Shown here: positions 32,459 to 36,755 of the stretch, piece after piece | How positions within the stretch are numbered: the stretch's first letter is position 1 | How the letters are laid out: every line of letters starts with the position of its first letter | Source of the DNA: Weeksellaceae bacterium TAE3-ERU29 | GTDB lineage: Bacteria; Bacteroidota; Bacteroidia; Flavobacteriales; Weeksellaceae | Length of the DNA: 36,755 nt | Assembly: GCA_019218445.1 (NCBI GenBank) | Contig: JAHUUM010000023.1 | Location: 1 to 36,755 of the forward strand | Reading direction: 5' to 3' | Notes under the pieces: generated by a model | The model's input: only the letters and a program-made list of their open reading frames with translations | Told to the model about the DNA's origin: nothing | The model's database searches: none | Program-made: the position numbers and the translations under genes

Positions 32459-33898
32459 TTAATCAGATATTGTTGTAAGTCTTAGTGTATTTGTAATTCC
32501 TTTTTTGAATACCGGCATAGCATTTAAGTTTATCACGAAATCACCATTTTTAATAATGCCTCTTTCTTTTAGATAAGTATTAACTTCTATTACAGTTTCA
32601 TCAGTACTTTTATCTCCTTTATAATAGAATGCTCTTACTCCCCAAAGTAGGTTAAGTGCACCTAAAATACGTTTATTGGGAGTGAAAATATAAATACCCG
32701 CATTTGGTCGGTAAGATGAGATTTGGAATGCGGTATATCCTGAATAAGTTAAAGTAACAATGGCTTTAGTGTCCACATTTCCAGACATTTTTGCGGCGTC
32801 GTAGCATATTACATTTGTAATAAAACGAACATCTTCTATATCTGTAGGTCTGTGTGGAGGTACACTAATGTGTGGGTCGTTTTCTACTGTACGTAAAATA
32901 TTAGCCATAGCTTTTATAACTTGAACAGGATAACTTCCTACAGAAGTTTCACCACTTAGCATAACAGCATCGGCTCCGTCCATTACAGAGTTAGCAACAT
33001 CATTCACCTCAGCTCGAGTTGGCGAAAGGCTTGTAATCATGCTTTCCATCATTTGTGTTGCAATTATTACAGGTTTTTTAGCAAGTTTAGCAGCATCTAC
33101 TAATCTTTTTTGAGCTAAAGGAACTTCTTCCATTGGGATTTCTACTCCTAAATCTCCACGAGCAACCATTAAAGCATCACACTCAGATAAAATTTCTTTT
33201 ATATTACTAAGGGCTTCCGGTTTTTCTATTTTAGCGATAATTGGTATTTTGTGTTCCGAGTTTTTTCTGATAAGATTTTTTAAATCAATAACATCTTGTG
33301 CATGTCTTACGAAACTTAGAGCAATCCAATCTAAATCAAGTTCTATTGCAAAAAGAGCATCTTCTATGTCCTTTTCGGTAAGAGCAGGTAAAGATATTTT
33401 TGTATTAGGTAGGTTTACTCCTTTTTTGGAGTTAAGAACTCCTCCTTGTATGACTCTTGCTTTTACTATGTCTTTTAAGTTAGTTTCTATAACTTCAAAG
33501 ATTAGTTTACCATCGTCAATAAGTATTCTTTCTCCTACATTTACGTCTCTGGCAAAAAGTTTATAAGTCATGAAAACTTTTTCACTGTTACCCAGTACAT
33601 TTTCGTTTGTAAAAGTTAATATGTCTCCGGGGTTTAAAAAAGAGCCTTCTTCTACTAAGCCTACACGTAGTTTAGGTCCTTGCAAGTCTCCTAAAATACC
33701 AACGTTCAGTCTTTCCTCTTCATTAATCTCTCTAATCCACTGTACTTTATTTTTAACATCTTCGTAATCTGCGTGAGAAAAGTTTACTCTAAATACATCA
33801 ACTCCATTAAAAACCATTTCTCTAATGATTTCTTTGGAATTAGTTGCAGGGCCTAAAGTTGCTACTATTTTTGTTTTTTTACTGAAATTATTATTCAT
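32459..33898 (-). CDS. pyk: Pyruvate kinase
   Basis: Pyruvate kinase makes pyruvate and ATP from phosphoenolpyruvate and ADP. The 479-residue protein has TKIVATLGPATNSKE at the start, VFRVNFSHADYE (about 34-45), the active-site lysine segment IPIIAKIEKPEAL near residue 223, DALMVARGDLGVEIP near 245, and ATQMMESMITSLSPTRAEVNDVANSVMDGADAVMLS-type motif around 285-320 (SPTRAEVNDVANSV). The C-terminal domain starts near 350. The length is typical. Its ATG overlaps the stop of the small upstream gene by 4 bases (ATGA), so it is the last gene of the acpP operon. Confidence 0.97.
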   Translation of the reverse strand: MNNNFSKKTKIVATLGPATNSKEIIREMVFNGVDVFRVNFSHADYEDVKNKVQWIREINEEERLNVGILGDLQGPKLRVGLVEEGSFLNPGDILTFTNENVLGNSEKVFMTYKLFARDVNVGERILIDDGKLIFEVIETNLKDIVKARVIQGGVLNSKKGVNLPNTKISLPALTEKDIEDALFAIELDLDWIALSFVRHAQDVIDLKNLIRKNSEHKIPIIAKIEKPEALSNIKEILSECDALMVARGDLGVEIPMEEVPLAQKRLVDAAKLAKKPVIIATQMMESMITSLSPTRAEVNDVANSVMDGADAVMLSGETSVGSYPVQVIKAMANILRTVENDPHISVPPHRPTDIEDVRFITNVICYDAAKMSGNVDTKAIVTLTYSGYTAFQISSYRPNAGIYIFTPNKRILGALNLLWGVRAFYYKGDKSTDETVIEVNTYLKERGIIKNGDFVINLNAMPVFKKGITNTLRLTTISD

Positions 33899-34350
33899 AT
33901 TATTAAAAGTCTTTTTTCTTTATCGGTTAATTCAATAAATTTTATGTGTTGAATAAAATTTAATTTTTGCAAAGATAATGTAAAACTAGGTTTTTGAGTT
34001 ATATTGCCGTTAAGTTTTAAAAAGAAATCATAGAAAGCGTGCTTTTTTAGTAGAGAATGTCGTTCTGTAACTTCTGAGAACAAAGAGTTCTGTTGAGATA
34101 AGTTTTTTAAAGGTTGAGATAAGTTTTGTAGAAGATAGCAATCATTACCTGAAATCTCATCAAAGTGGTAATAATTAGAAAAGCAATAAGTATTCTCTTT
34201 AAATTTCACATCTAAATCTTCAATTCTTTTAAATTGAGTAAGCAAAGATTTATTTAATAAATAAATAAATTTATACTCTTTTATGTTATTGGTTTTTATT
34301 CCATAAAGAGTAAACTCATCATCAAATTCATCATCTAATAAATAAGGCAT
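33895..34350 (-). CDS. Probable IPExxxVDY-family protein
   Basis: The 151-residue protein is acidic at the N-terminus (LLDDEFDDEFTLYGIKT) and has no recognised enzyme motif. Position between rnc and pyk, size and general pattern (a predicted beta-rich core with DEFTLYGI...YKFIYLLNK) match the IPExxxVDY family that I recall at this locus in Flavobacteriia. The signature itself is not visible; the corresponding segment appears to read LLKKHAFYDFFLKLNG, so I and PE are lost. Its function is unknown. It starts 0 bases after rnc and overlaps pyk by 4 bases, so it is certainly co-transcribed. If the family assignment is wrong, it is simply a hypothetical protein. Confidence 0.62.
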   Translation of the reverse strand: MPYLLDDEFDDEFTLYGIKTNNIKEYKFIYLLNKSLLTQFKRIEDLDVKFKENTYCFSNYYHFDEISGNDCYLLQNLSQPLKNLSQQNSLFSEVTERHSLLKKHAFYDFFLKLNGNITQKPSFTLSLQKLNFIQHIKFIELTDKEKRLLII

Positions 34351-35100
34351 CTACTGATTAATTTTTCTTTGAAAGTTAAAATAAGCTCTCTTTGCTGCTT
34401 TTTCTTCTGCTTTTTTCTTTGATGTTCCACGTCCTTTAGAAACCTCCTTTCCGTTTAAAGATAAAGCAGATGCAAATATTCTTATGTTTTCTGCATTGTC
34501 TTCTTCCAGTGTAGTGAAAGATAATGCTATTTTATTTTTCTGAGCCCATTCCAGTATTAAACTTTTATAACTAGAAATACGATTTTCTAAACTGTTTAAA
34601 TCTACGTATGGCGTAATTACAGTTCTGTATATAAAATCTTTGGTTATGTTAAAGCCTTGATCCTCATAAATCGCACCTACTAAAGATTCAAACATATCTC
34701 CACTGATGTTTGCCCCTAATGTTATATTTTTTTTAATATCATCGTCTATAAGTCTGATAAGTCCCAGTTCTGTGCCTATTTTATTTAAATTTCTTCTGCT
34801 TACTATTTTAGAACGCATTTTGGTTAAATAGCCTTCTCTTTCATGCGGAGCATTAATATATAAATAATCAGCAATAACTGCACCTAACATGGCATCTCCT
34901 AAGAATTCTAGTCTTTCATAATTAAAAGCATATCCTGTATTAGATTTTAATTGAGCACTCCTGGGGGTTAATGCTTCAATAAAAAGTTTGGTATTCTTAG
35001 GTGAAAAACCTAAAATATTTAAAAGTTTAGCATCAATAGTCTGATGTTTTCTTTTCTTTTGAAAAAGGTGTAAAAAATTAGTCCAAAAATTTTGGGACAT
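34351..35100 (-). CDS. rnc: Ribonuclease III
   Basis: RNase III cuts double-stranded RNA, including rRNA precursors. The 249-residue protein has an RNase III domain (about 25-165) with the signature ERLEFLGDAMLG near 63-74 and the second acidic cluster DMFESLVGAIYEDQG near 135-149, and a C-terminal double-stranded RNA-binding domain (about 180-245, ending SKGRGTSKKKAEEKAAKRAY). The N-terminal 20 residues (FFHLFQKKRKHQ-like) are basic. It is between fabF (2 bases upstream) and the small protein. Nothing is missing from the catalytic set. Confidence 0.96.
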   Translation of the reverse strand: MSQNFWTNFLHLFQKKRKHQTIDAKLLNILGFSPKNTKLFIEALTPRSAQLKSNTGYAFNYERLEFLGDAMLGAVIADYLYINAPHEREGYLTKMRSKIVSRRNLNKIGTELGLIRLIDDDIKKNITLGANISGDMFESLVGAIYEDQGFNITKDFIYRTVITPYVDLNSLENRISSYKSLILEWAQKNKIALSFTTLEEDNAENIRIFASALSLNGKEVSKGRGTSKKKAEEKAAKRAYFNFQRKINQ

Positions 35101-35102
35101 TT

Positions 35103-36353
35103 TTATTGGTACTTTTTAAATAAAACACAAGCATTGTGACCTCCGAAACCAAAAGTATTGCTCATGGCATAACGGATGTTTTTTTCTTTAGCTGTATTAA
35201 AAGTGTAATCAAGATCAGGAACTGCTTCGTCTTTTTCATGTAAGTTTATCGTGGGAGGAACAATACTATTATAGATAGCTCCTACAGCAGCGATAGCCTC
35301 TACAAGACCTGTGGCTCCTAATAAATGCCCATGCATTGATTTAGTTGCATTGATTTGAATGTTCTTAGCATGGTCTCCAAAGAAATCAATAATGGCTTTA
35401 GGTTCAGCAATATCTCCTAATGGAGTAGAGGTAGCGTGCATATTGATGTGATCGACTTCTGTCGGGTCAATACCGGCATCTTCTAAAGTATTCTTCATTA
35501 CGTGATAAACACCTAAGCCTTCAGGATGTGGAGCTGTCATATGATGAGCATCGGCAGACATTCCTCCGCCGGCAATTTCTCCATAAATAGTAGCTCCTCT
35601 TTCTAAAGCATGCTCATACTCTTCCAGAATCATAGTTCCGGCACCTTCTCCCATCACAAAGCCATCTCTGCCCTTATCAAAAGGTCTGGAAGCCGTTGCA
35701 GGGTCATCATTTCTTGTAGAAAGAGCATGAAGAGCGTTAAATCCGCCAACTCCTGTAGCGGTAATTGCGGCCTCAGATCCTCCGGTAACAATAGCATCAG
35801 CCTTTCCTAATCGAATTAGATTAAAAGCATCTATAATTGCGTTAGAGGATGAAGCACAAGCGGAAACCGTTGTGTAATTAGGCCCCATAAGACCAAACTC
35901 CATAGAGACAAGCCCCGGAGTAATATCGGCAATCATTTTAGGTATAAAAAATGGATTGAATCGAGGAGTTCCATTTCCTGTAGCAAAGTTAGATATCTCT
36001 GTTTCAAAAGTATTTAAGCCTCCTATGCCCGATCCCCAAATGACACCTATTCTTGTTTTGTCTAAATTTTTGGCATCTAAAATACCACTGTGTTTTATTG
36101 CCTCTCTGGCCGCCACAATCCCAAGTTGTCCTGTTCTATCCATTTTTCTTGCTTCTTTTCTATCGAAGTGGTCTAATGGATCGAAGTTTTTAATTTCGCA
36201 AGCAAATTGAGTTTTAAAATTAGAAGCATCAAATAAAGTAATAGGTGCGGCTCCACTCACTCCTTTTAGTAAATTAGCCCAATATTCTTTATAGGTATTT
36301 CCAATAGGAGTGAGTGCGCCTAACCCTGTAATTACAACTCTTTTTAGCTTCAT
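35103..36353 (-). CDS. fabF: 3-oxoacyl-ACP synthase II (KAS II)
   Basis: FabF condenses malonyl-ACP with a growing acyl-ACP in fatty acid elongation. The 416-residue protein has the catalytic cysteine in VSACASSSNAI (near residue 164), the two histidines in NMHATSTPLGD (near 303) and KSMHGHLLGATG (near 340), and the C-terminal NTFGFGGHNACVLF motif near 400. The start MKLKRVVITGLGALTPIG is standard. It follows acpP by 19 bases and rnc follows after 2 bases, so the acyl carrier and condensing enzyme are made together. Confidence 0.97.
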   Translation of the reverse strand: MKLKRVVITGLGALTPIGNTYKEYWANLLKGVSGAAPITLFDASNFKTQFACEIKNFDPLDHFDRKEARKMDRTGQLGIVAAREAIKHSGILDAKNLDKTRIGVIWGSGIGGLNTFETEISNFATGNGTPRFNPFFIPKMIADITPGLVSMEFGLMGPNYTTVSACASSSNAIIDAFNLIRLGKADAIVTGGSEAAITATGVGGFNALHALSTRNDDPATASRPFDKGRDGFVMGEGAGTMILEEYEHALERGATIYGEIAGGGMSADAHHMTAPHPEGLGVYHVMKNTLEDAGIDPTEVDHINMHATSTPLGDIAEPKAIIDFFGDHAKNIQINATKSMHGHLLGATGLVEAIAAVGAIYNSIVPPTINLHEKDEAVPDLDYTFNTAKEKNIRYAMSNTFGFGGHNACVLFKKYQ

Positions 36354-36372
36354 AAAAAGATTTAATAATTTA

Positions 36373-36609
36373 TTACTTTTTAGCTTCTTCTATGTATTGA
36401 ACAGCTTGACCAACAGTTGAGATTTTCTCAGCTTGATCGTCTGGAATTTGAATATCAAATTCTTTTTCGAACTCCATAATTAGCTCTACAGTGTCTAATG
36501 AATCTGCTCCTAAATCGTTAGTGAAACTTGCTTCTGTAGTAACTTCGCTCTCTTCAACACCTAACTTGTCTACGATAATAGCTTTAACTCTTGATGTAAT
36601 GTCTGACAT
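36373..36609 (-). CDS. acpP: Acyl carrier protein
   Basis: AcpP carries growing fatty acyl chains on a phosphopantetheine arm. The 78-residue protein has the attachment serine S37 in [16 protein letters not shown], the DSL motif, and the usual acidic composition. The length matches the family. It is the first gene of the operon, followed 19 bases later by fabF. A TATTTTTG box lies 25 bases upstream. Nothing beyond a leader region of about 146 bases lies between its start and the window end. Confidence 0.97.
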   Translation of the reverse strand: MSDITSRVKAIIVDKLGVEESEVTTEASFTNDLGADSLDTVELIMEFEKEFDIQIPDDQAEKISTVGQAVQYIEEAKK

Positions 36610-36634
36610 AATTTTTGTTTTTTGTTAAACGAGG

Positions 36635-36642
36635 CAAAAATA
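36635..36642 (-). promoter_or_regulatory. Putative -7 box of the acpP operon
   Basis: TATTTTTG on the minus strand matches TAnnTTTG and ends 25 bases before the acpP start codon. The spacing to the nearest upstream TTG (24 bases) is longer than the about 19 expected, so the -33 element is doubtful. Confidence 0.5.
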
Positions 36643-36755
36643 AAAAACTTTAATTAATTATAACTACAAAAAATAAAAAATGTTTAGAATAGATAGATTT
36701 TCAAAAAGTAAAATTTAAATATTTATTCTGTTTTTCGCTTATTATAAGTTTTTAT

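Noticed and set aside
1-36755. CRISPR array, tRNA or rRNA genes, prophage or complete insertion sequence
   Set aside because: I saw no regularly spaced repeats with spacers, no cloverleaf or rRNA sequence, and no intact transposase or phage genes. The only mobile-element trace is the short IS982-like fragment.

Overview
The window is an AT-rich stretch of chromosome from a bacterium of the phylum Bacteroidota, most likely class Flavobacteriia. The evidence is the gene content: a Bacteroidota-style dcw cluster with an FtsL_2-like protein, a PASTA-tailed FtsI and an FtsZ ending in FLHDNVD; the order acpP-fabF-rnc-small protein-pyk; and repeated TAnnTTTG promoter -7 boxes with little Shine-Dalgarno signal. 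MurE carries a DNPR motif, which points to meso-diaminopimelate peptidoglycan. The genus cannot be fixed from the sequence alone.

Layout. 1-319: no gene, a nest of palindromic intergenic repeats. 320-4936 (minus): EEP-family membrane nuclease/phosphatase, HerA-like ATPase, DnaQ-type exonuclease with a decayed GIY-YIG-like segment, and LOG-family nucleotide hydrolase. 5066-6514 (plus): a small four-cysteine membrane protein, an ECF sigma factor with a TTG start, and a SAM methyltransferase. 6666-8809 (plus): lipA-cinA. 8917-9519 (plus): a Mn-type superoxide dismutase. 9520-10014: a terminator, a dead IS982-like transposase fragment and a terminator for the opposite strand. 10015-11675 (minus): Fe-type superoxide dismutase, a TPR-like protein and phosphoglycerate mutase in a tight operon. 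11840-27491 (minus): 14 genes in one dcw operon, mraZ-rsmH-ftsL-ftsI-murE-mraY-murD-ftsW-murG-murC-ftsQ-ftsA-ftsZ-yqeY, with MraZ-box repeats upstream. 27668-29142 (plus): alpha/beta hydrolase and the GTPase EngB. 29363-29978 (minus): a frameshifted PepSY-TM pseudogene. 30102-30581 (minus): an orphan lipoprotein. 30669-32144 (minus): a cytoplasmic alpha-amylase. 32459-36609 (minus): acpP-fabF-rnc-small protein-pyk.

How the genes work together. The dcw operon makes the cytoplasmic and lipid-linked peptidoglycan precursors (MurC, D, E, G, MraY) and the division machinery (FtsZ, A, Q, L, W, I). MraZ probably feeds back on the operon through three GTGG repeats spaced exactly 10 bp apart. The fatty acid genes acpP and fabF are joined to RNase III and pyruvate kinase. 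The two superoxide dismutases have complementary predicted metal preferences, Mn and Fe, so they could cover different iron states.

I found no CRISPR array, tRNA, rRNA, intact mobile element or clearly new defence system. Most of the window is housekeeping. The best leads are the paired Mn/Fe dismutases and their regulatory DNA, the MraZ operator, the two newly read pseudogenes, the nuclease operon with a decayed GIY-YIG segment, and the small four-cysteine protein coupled to a sigma factor.
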